Positions 55,577-63,763 of a stretch of 64,000 nt of DNA are shown piece after piece. This stretch comes from Arthrobacter horti (GTDB lineage: Bacteria; Actinomycetota; Actinomycetes; Actinomycetales; Micrococcaceae). The stretch covers positions 372,001 to 436,000 of the forward strand of contig NZ_JAVALS010000001.1 in NCBI RefSeq assembly GCF_030731045.1. The letters are read 5' to 3'. The notes under the pieces were generated by a model. The model saw nothing but the letters and a program-made list of their open reading frames with translations. It ran no database searches and was not told the DNA's origin. The translations under genes were made by a program, and so were the position numbers. Positions within the stretch are counted from its first letter, which is position 1, and each line of letters opens with the position of its first letter.

Positions 55577-57852
55577 GCGATCTCCTCCCAGCCGAGATAC
55601 CGTGCCATGGTCTGAAGCGCCGGTCGCGCGGACGTGAGGTCCGGCGTCGTGGCCTCCGCGTGCAGTGCGCCGCCGTGGTGGCTCAGCTGTTCACCGAGCT
55701 CCCGGCGCTCGGGGCGGCCGAATGCCGAGAATGTCCGCCGGAGGAGGGGGAGCACGTCCTCGAACGTCTTCTCGTCGACGCCGGCGAGCCACTCATCGAC
55801 GATCCGCAGCAGGTGCCGGTCGTGAATCAGCAAGGTGGCGTCCCCGGACAGGAGGCCGTCCAGCCAGGCGGCCGCGTGCGGAGCGGGGGCGGCCACGGAC
55901 AGCCTGCGGCTGAGGCGGTCCCTGACCTCGTCCCCGTCCACCCGGCCCGCGTCGAGCAGCAGCCTCGTGGCGCGGCCCGTGACCGAACCGTGGAGCAGCT
56001 CGGAATCGGCGACGGTGCCCAGGGCCCGGAGCCAGTCATCCGGGGCGAGGTCCGGCACCAGGGACAGGCCGAGGTGTGCGGAGTCGATGGAGCGGCGCAT
56101 GTCCCGGGCGCCGTCGTCGTCCAGCCCGGCACAGGCGGTCGCGAGGCCCACACCGGCCCTGACCACCACGGCGTCCAGGATCCTCCGGACCTCGGTGACG
56201 TCCACTCCCCGGACATTCCCGTACCGGCAGGTCCTGGCGAGCGGCTCCACGGTGTTCAGCAGCGCGGGAACATCCTGCTGCAGCGCCGAGCGTTCCGAGA
56301 GGACGGCCATGACCCCGGAGATCCCGTCGGGCAGCTCCGCCAGCAGACAGTTCCCGAGCAGGCTGCTGAGCTCGGCCAGGCTGCTCGCCGCCCGGGCTCG
56401 CTCTGTCACGGCGGTGGCGGCCCCGGCGGCCACCGTCGTGCCGAATCGGCCCGCCTCGACAACGGCCACCGCGAGTTCCGGCCGCCAGCAGATCGTCCAG
56501 ACTTCCTTGAACGTGCCCGTGGTACGGCCGGTATCACTGGGAACACCCCACCCGATCCCGAGCAGGAGCAGACGGTGGAGCAGGACCGAGCGCGCCAGCT
56601 GAAGAGGCTTGCGCAGGTCCAGCGTCAGGACCTCCTCCAGCGGGGTGGCCTTCAGCCGCAGTGTCCGCTGAGCCGCGGTGAGATCCGCGGCCAAGGGAAT
56701 GGTCGGGGTCTCTTCGGGGACGTTTCCCATCCCGCGGCCCACGGTCAGTTCCCGGCGGACGAGGTCCAGTGGCAGCGGAGAACCTTCGCAGAGGACCGTC
56801 TGGACCGCTTCGTCGAGTTCGGCGAGTCCAGGACCCGGGCGGCCGCGCAACGCGGCCAGAGCCTCCGCCATCCGGTTCGCCTCGATCACGGACGCCGTGG
56901 AGGCGTCCAGGTTCTCCTTCCGCAAGGCATGGGCCACCCGGACCAACCACGTGGTGGAGACGGAGCGTTCCGGGTCCCCGGCTGACCAGTGCTCGAAGAG
57001 GTGCTGGTACCACCCCGGCGCGGTGATCCCGGCACCATACCCACTGCTGCGGCTGAGCCGCTCCGAGGTCCACGGCACCCATGTCGCGGCGACCTTCACC
57101 TTGGGGAGCCCGGTCAGCAACCGCGCGTCGGCGGACGCCGGCGGGAACGACTCCGGCACCAGGGCCGGGGCGTGGTACGCACCGCAGACCACCACCACCC
57201 GACGGTGCCCCTCCCGGAGCACGCCGCGCATGATCCGCCGCATGGCCGCTTCACGGCGGCTGTTCTCGACGACGTCGGGGTGGTCGCCGCGCCGCTCGTC
57301 CAGTGAACGGACCTCAACCACGGCCTCGGTCAAGGCGGTGAACCGGTCCACAGGTCCCGCGCCACGGTGCTCGACGGCGTCCTCCCACCACCGCTCGGCG
57401 TCACCGTAGCCGGCGGCGCCGGCCAGGATGGCGATCGCGTCCGGACGGTACGCCTCAGCGGACTCGACGTCGGCATCCTCACCCACGCGCTCGCCGTCGT
57501 CCGCGGACGGAGACGCTTCGGCCGCCGCGCGAAGCGCGAGAGTGTGGGCTGCGGGCAGATCGATGGCCTGGACCCGCACACTCGCGGAGATCGCCCAACG
57601 GATCGCGATCCACTCCGGGGAGTACGCGGCCATCGGGTAGAACGACGCCGAGCGCGGCTGATCCGCCGCATAGATGAGACCAGCCACCGGCGGCACCATG
57701 TCGGGGTCGCCGAGGAGGTGCAGGAGGCCGTCGAGCTCCGGTGGCCCTTCCACCAGGACAGCGTCAGGGCGGAGCTCCTCCAGGGCCTCGGCGACGGACC
57801 GCGCCGATCCGGGACCGTGGTGCCGGATCCCGAGGACGTGAACCTCGGTCAT
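55573..57852 (-). CDS. DUF5682 family protein (YehM-like)
   Basis: 759-residue protein, about the size of E. coli YehM. The N-terminal 250 residues have TraB/ChaN-like traits: VHVLGIRHHGPGSARSV at 4-20, VLVEGPPEL at about 33, PEWIAIRWAI, and VVVVCGAYHAPAL at about 240, where Glu and the His pairs would form a metal or catalytic site. The rest is helical with no named domain (ELDEAVQTVLCEGSPLPLDLVRRELTVG...). Enzymatic role of the N-domain is inference. Three bases after the MoxR stop. Confidence 0.88.
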   Translation of the reverse strand: MTEVHVLGIRHHGPGSARSVAEALEELRPDAVLVEGPPELDGLLHLLGDPDMVPPVAGLIYAADQPRSASFYPMAAYSPEWIAIRWAISASVRVQAIDLPAAHTLALRAAAEASPSADDGERVGEDADVESAEAYRPDAIAILAGAAGYGDAERWWEDAVEHRGAGPVDRFTALTEAVVEVRSLDERRGDHPDVVENSRREAAMRRIMRGVLREGHRRVVVVCGAYHAPALVPESFPPASADARLLTGLPKVKVAATWVPWTSERLSRSSGYGAGITAPGWYQHLFEHWSAGDPERSVSTTWLVRVAHALRKENLDASTASVIEANRMAEALAALRGRPGPGLAELDEAVQTVLCEGSPLPLDLVRRELTVGRGMGNVPEETPTIPLAADLTAAQRTLRLKATPLEEVLTLDLRKPLQLARSVLLHRLLLLGIGWGVPSDTGRTTGTFKEVWTICWRPELAVAVVEAGRFGTTVAAGAATAVTERARAASSLAELSSLLGNCLLAELPDGISGVMAVLSERSALQQDVPALLNTVEPLARTCRYGNVRGVDVTEVRRILDAVVVRAGVGLATACAGLDDDGARDMRRSIDSAHLGLSLVPDLAPDDWLRALGTVADSELLHGSVTGRATRLLLDAGRVDGDEVRDRLSRRLSVAAPAPHAAAWLDGLLSGDATLLIHDRHLLRIVDEWLAGVDEKTFEDVLPLLRRTFSAFGRPERRELGEQLSHHGGALHAEATTPDLTSARPALQTMARYLGWEEIA

Positions 57853-57855
57853 GGA

Positions 57856-58962
57856 TCAGTCCAGCTCGTCGAGCTCGCGGCAGGCGCGGTACAGATCGGT
57901 CCAGTCCGGGCGGTTCCGGACCACGGTTTCCAGGTACTCCTGCCAGATCACGCGATCCTGCACTGGATCCTTGATGACGGCACCCACCAGGCTCGCCGCC
58001 ACGTCATGGGCCCGCACCGTCCCGTCGCCGAAATGGGCCGCGAGCGCCAGCCCGTTCGTCATGACCGAGATGGCCTCCGCCGTGGAGAGGGTCGCCGACG
58101 GGGACTTCACGGTGGCGCGCCTGTCCTCCGTCATGCCGGCACGGAGCTCACGCATCACGGTCACCACGCGCCGGATCTCCGTCAGGGCGCTCAGCTCGGC
58201 AGGGAGTTCAAGGGCCGCGCCGAGGCTGCGGACACGGCCGGAGACGATCTCGACTTCACGTTCCAAGCTGTCAGGCAGGGGCAGCACCACCGTGTTGAAG
58301 CGGCGCCGCAGTGCGGACGAGAGATCGTTGACGCCCTTGTCCCGGTTGTTGGCCGTGGCGATGACATTGAACCCCTTGCGCGCCTGAATCTCCGTGTCCA
58401 GTTCCGGGACGGGCAGGGTCTTCTCGCTGAGGATCGTGATCAGTGAATCCTGCACATCGGACGGGATCCGTGTGAGCTCCTCCACCCGGACCAGGGTTCC
58501 GGTCTCCATCGCACGCATGACCGGACCGGGGACCAGAGCCGCACGGGACGGGCCTTCCGCCAGCAGGCGCGCGTAGTTCCAGCCATACCGCAGGGCCTCT
58601 TCGGGAGTGCCGGCCGTGCCCTGCACCACAAGGGTGGAGGACCCTGAGATCGCGGCCGCCAGGTGCTCGCTGAGCCAGGTCTTGGCCGTGCCCGGGACGC
58701 CGAGCAGGAGCAGCGCACGGTCCGTGGCCAGGGAGGCGACGGCGATCTCCACCAGCCGCTCGGACCCCAGGTACTTCGGAGTGATCACGGTCCCGTCCGG
58801 GAGGGCTCCGCCGAGGATGTACCGGGTCACGGCCCAAGGGGACAGGCTCCAGTGCGGGGGCCGTGGCCTGTCATCGAACGTTGCGAGTGCGGCCAGCTCA
58901 TCGGCGTGGCCTTCCTCGGCATGAGCGCGAAGAACATCGGCCACTGCGGGTGCATCGGTCAT
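57856..58962 (-). CDS. MoxR-family AAA+ ATPase (YehL-like)
   Basis: 368-residue AAA+ ATPase. Walker A is GVPGTAKT (88-95). The Walker B strand reads TLVRVEELTRIPSD: the usual hhhhDE is VRVEE, with Glu for Asp. Sensor 1 is FNVIATANNRD and the arginine finger region is LSSALRRRFN. N-terminal 60 residues precede the fold (about 35-290 is AAA+, C-terminal lid after). MoxR ATPases act as chaperones that insert metal cofactors or remodel complexes with VWA partners. Start ATG 58962 overlaps the DUF5691 stop; upstream codons to 59031 are not supported. Confidence 0.94.
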   Translation of the reverse strand: MTDAPAVADVLRAHAEEGHADELAALATFDDRPRPPHWSLSPWAVTRYILGGALPDGTVITPKYLGSERLVEIAVASLATDRALLLLGVPGTAKTWLSEHLAAAISGSSTLVVQGTAGTPEEALRYGWNYARLLAEGPSRAALVPGPVMRAMETGTLVRVEELTRIPSDVQDSLITILSEKTLPVPELDTEIQARKGFNVIATANNRDKGVNDLSSALRRRFNTVVLPLPDSLEREVEIVSGRVRSLGAALELPAELSALTEIRRVVTVMRELRAGMTEDRRATVKSPSATLSTAEAISVMTNGLALAAHFGDGTVRAHDVAASLVGAVIKDPVQDRVIWQEYLETVVRNRPDWTDLYRACRELDELD

Positions 58963-60404
58963 CGGAAGGCCTCCGTCAGGGATCGTCGGATCGAGTGATA
59001 TCTGGTGATGTCGCCGAGAACGCGGCGGCACGCGTCGTCGTCGGGTGGTTCATGGCGCAGCGCGCGGTGCTTCAGCGTCTCGGGTGTCAGGCACAGGGGC
59101 AGGAAGGACGCCGTTCCGGCGGCCAGGGTGCCTCCGTCCTTGGTGAGGATGCGATCCAGCACGGCGGTGGAAAGTTCGCCGCCCCACGGCCGGGGCAATC
59201 CGTGAAGCAGCTGGAACACGGTGGCGGGGAGCGTGGAGCCGGTCTTGAGAAGCCGCACCAGGTGCTGTTCGCGTTCCTCCCCCGGAAGGTGCCCCAGGAG
59301 CTCCGCGTCCTCCCGGAGGTCCAGCAGTGCACGGATCCACGGAAGGTCACCCCGGATCCCGGCCGTGGTGGCGAGCGAATCGATGATGCGGGAATCACTG
59401 CGCAACATGCCGAGGACCGTGGCCGGCGGCCCGCCGGCCACCCGCGTCCAGACCTCCAGAGGAGCGCCCCTGATGATGACATGAAACTGCGCGACCCGGT
59501 CCGGATGACCGGTGCGGGGATCCGCTGGCACACCGTCCCGTACTGCCGCGTCGTCGGGCACACCCGGAAGGCTGATCTGGAAGTGCTTGCGCGGCAGCCG
59601 CTTGACCTGGAGCAGAGGCTCAAGGCGCGCCGCCATGCGAGCGGCGCGTGCGCTCGCAGGCTCGTGGTTCAGCAGCTCGACGGCGGTCTCCCGCACGCTC
59701 TTCGCTCTGTCATCCAGGGCCGCCTCCAGCAGTGGCTCGTCGTCGGCCTGGAGATTCTCTGCGAAGGCGCCCAGCCGGGCCGCGCGTTCGCGGGCCGTGA
59801 GTGACTTCCATTCCGCAGCGAGCTGTTCGCGTGCCCGGGCCGGGTCCAGGCGCCGGAGGGTTTCGAAGTCCTCGGCGGAGCCGGGCCGCTCCGCCGTCGC
59901 AACCGGGTCTTCCGGCCCCGTCCCGTCCAGGGACGTGTCCCGTCTGAGTTCCTGCAGCCAGAGGCCCCGTGCGCCGATGGCGGGGTGCAGATGCCCTGCC
60001 AGGGACGGACGTGAGCCGGCCAGGGCGAGCAGGGCGGGAAGGAGCCGGTGAGGGACTCTCCGCCCGGCCGCGGCAGCGGTGCGCAGCCACTCCTGGACCA
60101 GGTGGTCCCGCAGTTCCTTCCCCACTGGCGGCTGATTGAGCAGCAGTTCCAGCAGCCGTGCGGCCTCGGGCGGCGCGGCCGGGCAGTCGTCCGCCCCGGC
60201 CGGCCGGACCATCAGGTGATCCGATCCGCCTGCCACGCGAGCAGCCCGGGTGGCCACATCCGCCAATGCGGCTTGGTCCAGCAGGAGTGCTTCAGGGGAG
60301 ACCGCGTCGGGAGGACAGACGCCGAGATCCACCGGAGGAGTGGGAGCGGGGTGGCGGCCCGTGCCGAGGAGAGCGGAGGTGCGGAGCTCCGTCAGCCAGC
60401 TCAT
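58959..60404 (-). CDS. DUF5691 family protein (HEAT-like)
   Basis: 481-residue soluble alpha-helical protein. DUF5691 signature at the N-terminus: WLTELRTSALLGTGRHPAPTP. The middle (about 205-275) repeats helical pairs (ARLGAFAENLQADDEPLLEAALDDRAKSVRETAVELLNHEP) typical of HEAT-like repeats. Function unknown; a scaffold for the MoxR-VWA complex is inference. Overlaps the SWIM gene and the MoxR gene by four bases each. Confidence 0.85.
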   Translation of the reverse strand: MSWLTELRTSALLGTGRHPAPTPPVDLGVCPPDAVSPEALLLDQAALADVATRAARVAGGSDHLMVRPAGADDCPAAPPEAARLLELLLNQPPVGKELRDHLVQEWLRTAAAAGRRVPHRLLPALLALAGSRPSLAGHLHPAIGARGLWLQELRRDTSLDGTGPEDPVATAERPGSAEDFETLRRLDPARAREQLAAEWKSLTARERAARLGAFAENLQADDEPLLEAALDDRAKSVRETAVELLNHEPASARAARMAARLEPLLQVKRLPRKHFQISLPGVPDDAAVRDGVPADPRTGHPDRVAQFHVIIRGAPLEVWTRVAGGPPATVLGMLRSDSRIIDSLATTAGIRGDLPWIRALLDLREDAELLGHLPGEEREQHLVRLLKTGSTLPATVFQLLHGLPRPWGGELSTAVLDRILTKDGGTLAAGTASFLPLCLTPETLKHRALRHEPPDDDACRRVLGDITRYHSIRRSLTEAFR

Positions 60405-61699
60405 GGGACCACCACCGTGCCGCCGATGACCAGTGACAGCGGCCGCACGTGGCCGTCCTCAAGCTCGCCGAAGAGGTCCACGGGATGGCCTCCTGTGAGC
60501 GCCAGCAGCGAATCCATCGGGGCTTCGATCAGTGGGAGGGCATCGCCGACCGCATCGATCAGCCAGCCTGGTCCGTCCGGATGGATGCGCACGCCGGCCA
60601 GGAGCACCGGATGGCGTTCGCGCCACGGGGAGACCGCCACGGCGGCCGACTCCTGCCGCAGCGCTTCGGCCACGCTGCAGCCCGTGCCAAGGCCGGGGGA
60701 CGTTCCTCCCGGAAGGAGGGGAGCGGTGAAGAGGGCCCGGCGCGGCGCGGACCCCGGGTAGCGTGCCACCGTCGAGTCCACCAGGGTGCCGGCCAGTTGG
60801 GGCGCGGCGAGACCTTCGCCTCCTGCAGCGAAGTCGAGCACGACGACGATCCCGCCGTCGGGGCCGCGGAACCAGGTCCGCTGCTGCTGGATGCGTCCGT
60901 CCGAGCTCCGGTGAGCGCCCAGTGCCAGCCACGGACCGGCCATCGCTTCGGAGCCCTCGACCTCGGCGGACGGGATGGGCCATCCCAGCGCCACCCGAAG
61001 GTCCGCGAGTTCGTCGGCCGACAGCCGGTCCCGGCCCTCCCAGGCCTTCGTCATGGCCCACCAGCGGCCGGCGCACAGCAGCAGGTGGTCCGCCCAGTCG
61101 GCGCGGCCATGGACGGCCGACCCCATGGACCGCACCTGATCGGCGAGCCCGGGAAGCTGGGCATCCACCAGGCGTGCCGCGACCCCGTCCCACCAGCGGT
61201 ACGGCTGTGACCGGGCCGAGGCGAGGCCTGTCCGCATCAGATCGCCCAGCCAGCGTGAGAAGTCCGAAACGCCCGCGTCCATGAGTTCCAGGCGGCCGGC
61301 GAGACGCTTCTCCTGCGCTGCCACGTCAACCGTCCGGTCCGCGCTTCGCTGCTCCCTGGCGGTGGCACGCGCTGCACGCTGCGCCGCCCAGTCCTGTGCG
61401 AAGTCGGCGGTTTCGGCTCCTGTGGCTGCCGCTTCACCGCGCGACCAGAGGAGCAGCAGGGCGAGGGCGTGCTTGCAGGGGAACTTCCTGCTGGGGCATG
61501 AACACCGGTAGGCGGGGGCGGAGATGTCGATGCTGACCTGGTAGGGCGTCTTGCCACTGCCCTGGCACTTGCCCCACACGAGGACGTCGTTGCTTCCGGT
61601 CTCCGACCAGGGGCCTGGCCGGGCCAGTTTTCGGGCGGCGACGAGCGAAGACTCATCCGGCGCGGATTCGATGACCCGTGCTTCGCTCCAACCCCCCAT
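60401..61699 (-). CDS. SWIM zinc-finger protein (YehQ-like)
   Basis: 432-residue protein with an N-terminal SWIM finger: Cys66, Cys68, Cys75, His77 in YRCSCPSRKFPCKHALAL. The C-terminal 300 residues have no named domain (aromatic YRWWDGVAARLVDAQLPGLADQV at about 165, beta-rich GGIVVVLDFAAGGEG later). SWIM fingers bind nucleic acid or protein. First gene of the operon. Start ATG 61699 chosen at MGGWSEARV; the frame opens 15 codons earlier. Confidence 0.9.
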   Translation of the reverse strand: MGGWSEARVIESAPDESSLVAARKLARPGPWSETGSNDVLVWGKCQGSGKTPYQVSIDISAPAYRCSCPSRKFPCKHALALLLLWSRGEAAATGAETADFAQDWAAQRAARATAREQRSADRTVDVAAQEKRLAGRLELMDAGVSDFSRWLGDLMRTGLASARSQPYRWWDGVAARLVDAQLPGLADQVRSMGSAVHGRADWADHLLLCAGRWWAMTKAWEGRDRLSADELADLRVALGWPIPSAEVEGSEAMAGPWLALGAHRSSDGRIQQQRTWFRGPDGGIVVVLDFAAGGEGLAAPQLAGTLVDSTVARYPGSAPRRALFTAPLLPGGTSPGLGTGCSVAEALRQESAAVAVSPWRERHPVLLAGVRIHPDGPGWLIDAVGDALPLIEAPMDSLLALTGGHPVDLFGELEDGHVRPLSLVIGGTVVVP

Positions 61700-61778
61700 G
61701 CCGGATATTGTGCCCGACTTCCCGCCCGGGGGACAGCGGATCAACCGTCCGGCGTGGCGGGCGGCGGGATCCGCCGCG

Positions 61779-61816
61779 GGGAGGTGGCGTCACCCGGCCT
61801 GGTGACGCCACCTCCC
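61779..61816 (-). terminator. terminator of the GNAT/AhpD-like pair
   Basis: GGGAGGTGGCGTCACC-CGGCCT-GGTGACGCCACCTCCC perfect 16-bp stem, 10 bp past the GNAT gene stop on the minus strand. Confidence 0.8.
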
Positions 61817-61825
61817 GACGGTGCA

Positions 61826-62200
61826 TCAGCGCGCTGTGCGGCGCAGGTGCTCATTCACCGCGAGCAGGTGCTGCCGGTGCGGCTGCACCACATGCTCGGC
61901 GTACTCCGGGTGCTTCGGGAGCCAAGCCGCCACGTAGGGGCACACCGGGACGACGGCGAACCCGGAGGCGATGACATCATCCACCGCGGCGCGGACCAGC
62001 ACCGAGGCAAGACCCTGGCCGCCGTACTCCTCGTCGACCCCGGTGTGGAACAGCACGCGCTGAGAGGCGCCGTCGTCGTGCACGTCCACATAGGACTCTT
62101 CGCCGATGACCTTCTCCTGCGTGCCGTCCTCGCCTTGGTCCAGTAACACGTACCGGGACTCTCCGGGCCGGTCCTGAACGGTGAAGCGTTCCTGTGTCAT
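61826..62200 (-). CDS. small GNAT-family N-acetyltransferase (YidJ/NATD1-like)
   Basis: 124-residue compact GNAT of the YidJ/NATD1 type. RYVLLDQGEDGTQEKVIGEESYVD opens the fold, HTGVDEEYGGQGLASVLVRAAVDDVIASG holds the acetyl-CoA motif A (Q-x-x-G-x-A, here GGQGLAS), and AVVPVCPYVAAWLPKHPEYAEHV is the family C-terminus. Acceptor unknown. Overlaps the AhpD-like gene by four bases. Confidence 0.88.
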   Translation of the reverse strand: MTQERFTVQDRPGESRYVLLDQGEDGTQEKVIGEESYVDVHDDGASQRVLFHTGVDEEYGGQGLASVLVRAAVDDVIASGFAVVPVCPYVAAWLPKHPEYAEHVVQPHRQHLLAVNEHLRRTAR

Positions 62201-62667
62201 AGCAGCCTGCCATCCTTTCCCCGGGGGCGGACCGGGTGTTCACTCAGAATCGAAATGCGGTTGAAGGCGTTGATGGTCACCGCGATCCACTCCGCCGCGG
62301 CGAAGGCATCGTCCCCGAGTTCACCTCGGGCGGCCTCGAGATCGGCCTTGGACTCCTCGGTCAGCGGCAGGAGCGTGGCGGCTTCTGCGATGGCCAGCAC
62401 GGCGATCTCTCGGGCGCTGTAGACCTTCGTCTCCCGCCAGGCAGGGAGAAGATCGAGCTTCTGCTGCGGGATGCCGGAAGAGAGGGCCTCCCGGGAGTGC
62501 AGGTCCAGGCAGAAGGCACAGGCGTTCAACTGGGACGCGCGGACCTTGATGAACTCGGTCTCCTGGGCGCTGAGCCCGTGCCGGGTGGCGGCCTCGGCCA
62601 CCACCGCCGAGTAGGCCCGGGCGGCCGCCCAGGCCTCGGGGACCGATTTGTCCAGATACGGTCGCAT
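62197..62667 (-). CDS. carboxymuconolactone decarboxylase (AhpD-like) family protein
   Basis: 156-residue CMD-fold protein. The active site CxxC is Cys50-Ala-Phe-Cys53 with His57 (LNACAFCLDLH), the AhpD peroxidase-type motif. Likely a thiol-dependent alkylhydroperoxidase-like protein. Start at ATG 62667 has GAGGAG four bases upstream; ATG 62682 contains that site and is less likely. Co-translated with the GNAT. Confidence 0.9.
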   Translation of the reverse strand: MRPYLDKSVPEAWAAARAYSAVVAEAATRHGLSAQETEFIKVRASQLNACAFCLDLHSREALSSGIPQQKLDLLPAWRETKVYSAREIAVLAIAEAATLLPLTEESKADLEAARGELGDDAFAAAEWIAVTINAFNRISILSEHPVRPRGKDGRLL

Positions 62668-62809
62668 TCCACTCCTCACCATTCATGCCAGGTCGGAAGG
62701 ACCCGGCGGTTCCAGTCAACCAGGTTCCCGGGCCGGACATTCCCGAGGGGTCTTCGTGTCCGTGAAAGTCACCGTTCACAGGAGGCGCCGTGTGTGAAAA
62801 GATCCGGGC

Positions 62810-63751
62810 ATGGGGGAGCAGGAGTGGGGCGACGGACGCCCGGACGAGGACGGCGCGGTGCGGCCTGAGCCGCGGAAAGCCCCCGAGCGCATTCCCTTGT
62901 GGAAGCTCGAAGAAATGATGGGGGACCGGCCTGCGCCGCCGGAGCCCTGGCGGGCCTCCCCACCGCCGGTGGTGACCGCGAAAGGCACGCGGCGGCGTCG
63001 CCGGAGAAGGGTGATCACGATCTCCGGTGCCGTGATCCTCGCGCTGGTCCTCTTCGTCGCCGCGCCGGACCTGGGCCGTCTCGCCCGCTTCGCGGGCCTC
63101 ATGGGACCGGACGTTCCGGCGGCCGCCGCACCGGGCGACATCCTGTCCGGTGGGGCGGCCATCCGGCCCGCCAACGGTCCGCCGCCGGGCAGTGGCGAAC
63201 ACCCGTCGCCGCTCGGCAAACCGGAGCGTGCACCCGCATCGGGCGGGCCCTTCGCCTACATGCAGCTGCAGACCGACGGTAAGCCGGTCACGTACGACCC
63301 CTGCCGGGAGATCCACTATGTGACCCGCTCGGATCACCAGCCGGAGGCGGGTCCCAGCCTGATCGAGCAGGCGGTCCGGGAGGTCTCACGGGTCACGGGA
63401 TTGCGTTTCGTCAATGACGGCACCACCACGGAGAACCCCACCCAGGGCACGGTGACCTTGGGTCTGGGCGGGAGTGAAGGTGTGGCCGTCGGGAGCACAG
63501 GGGCCACGTACGTGACCGGTCAGGTGACTCTCAATGCGGCCGGGATGGTCAAGGTGATCCGGCGGGACGGACTGATCACCGCACGCGCGGTCGTCGAACA
63601 CGAGCTCGCCCACGTGGTGGGCCTGAGCCACGTCGAGGATCCGACTCAGCTCATGAATCCGGTGGCCACGCCGGGCGTCGTCACGTTCGGGAACGGGGAC
63701 CTCACCGGGCTGGCCACCCTCGGTACGGGCCCGTGCCGTCCGGATCTGTGA
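62810..63751 (+). CDS. membrane-anchored matrixin-type zinc metalloprotease
   Basis: 313-residue protein: cytoplasmic acidic/Pro-rich N-terminus (1-58), a basic stop-transfer RRRRRRR (61-67), one TM segment (68-85) and an extracytoplasmic domain after a Pro/Gly linker. The protease domain (about 148-313) has HELAHVVGLSH: His264, Glu265, His268, His274, followed by the Met-turn residue Met282 in LMNP, as in matrixins. Cys165 and Cys near the C-terminus may form a disulfide. Substrate unknown. Convergent with the gene at the right edge, 12 bp away. Confidence 0.88.
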   Translation: MGEQEWGDGRPDEDGAVRPEPRKAPERIPLWKLEEMMGDRPAPPEPWRASPPPVVTAKGTRRRRRRRVITISGAVILALVLFVAAPDLGRLARFAGLMGPDVPAAAAPGDILSGGAAIRPANGPPPGSGEHPSPLGKPERAPASGGPFAYMQLQTDGKPVTYDPCREIHYVTRSDHQPEAGPSLIEQAVREVSRVTGLRFVNDGTTTENPTQGTVTLGLGGSEGVAVGSTGATYVTGQVTLNAAGMVKVIRRDGLITARAVVEHELAHVVGLSHVEDPTQLMNPVATPGVVTFGNGDLTGLATLGTGPCRPDL

Positions 63752-63763
63752 CAGGGTGCCAGC

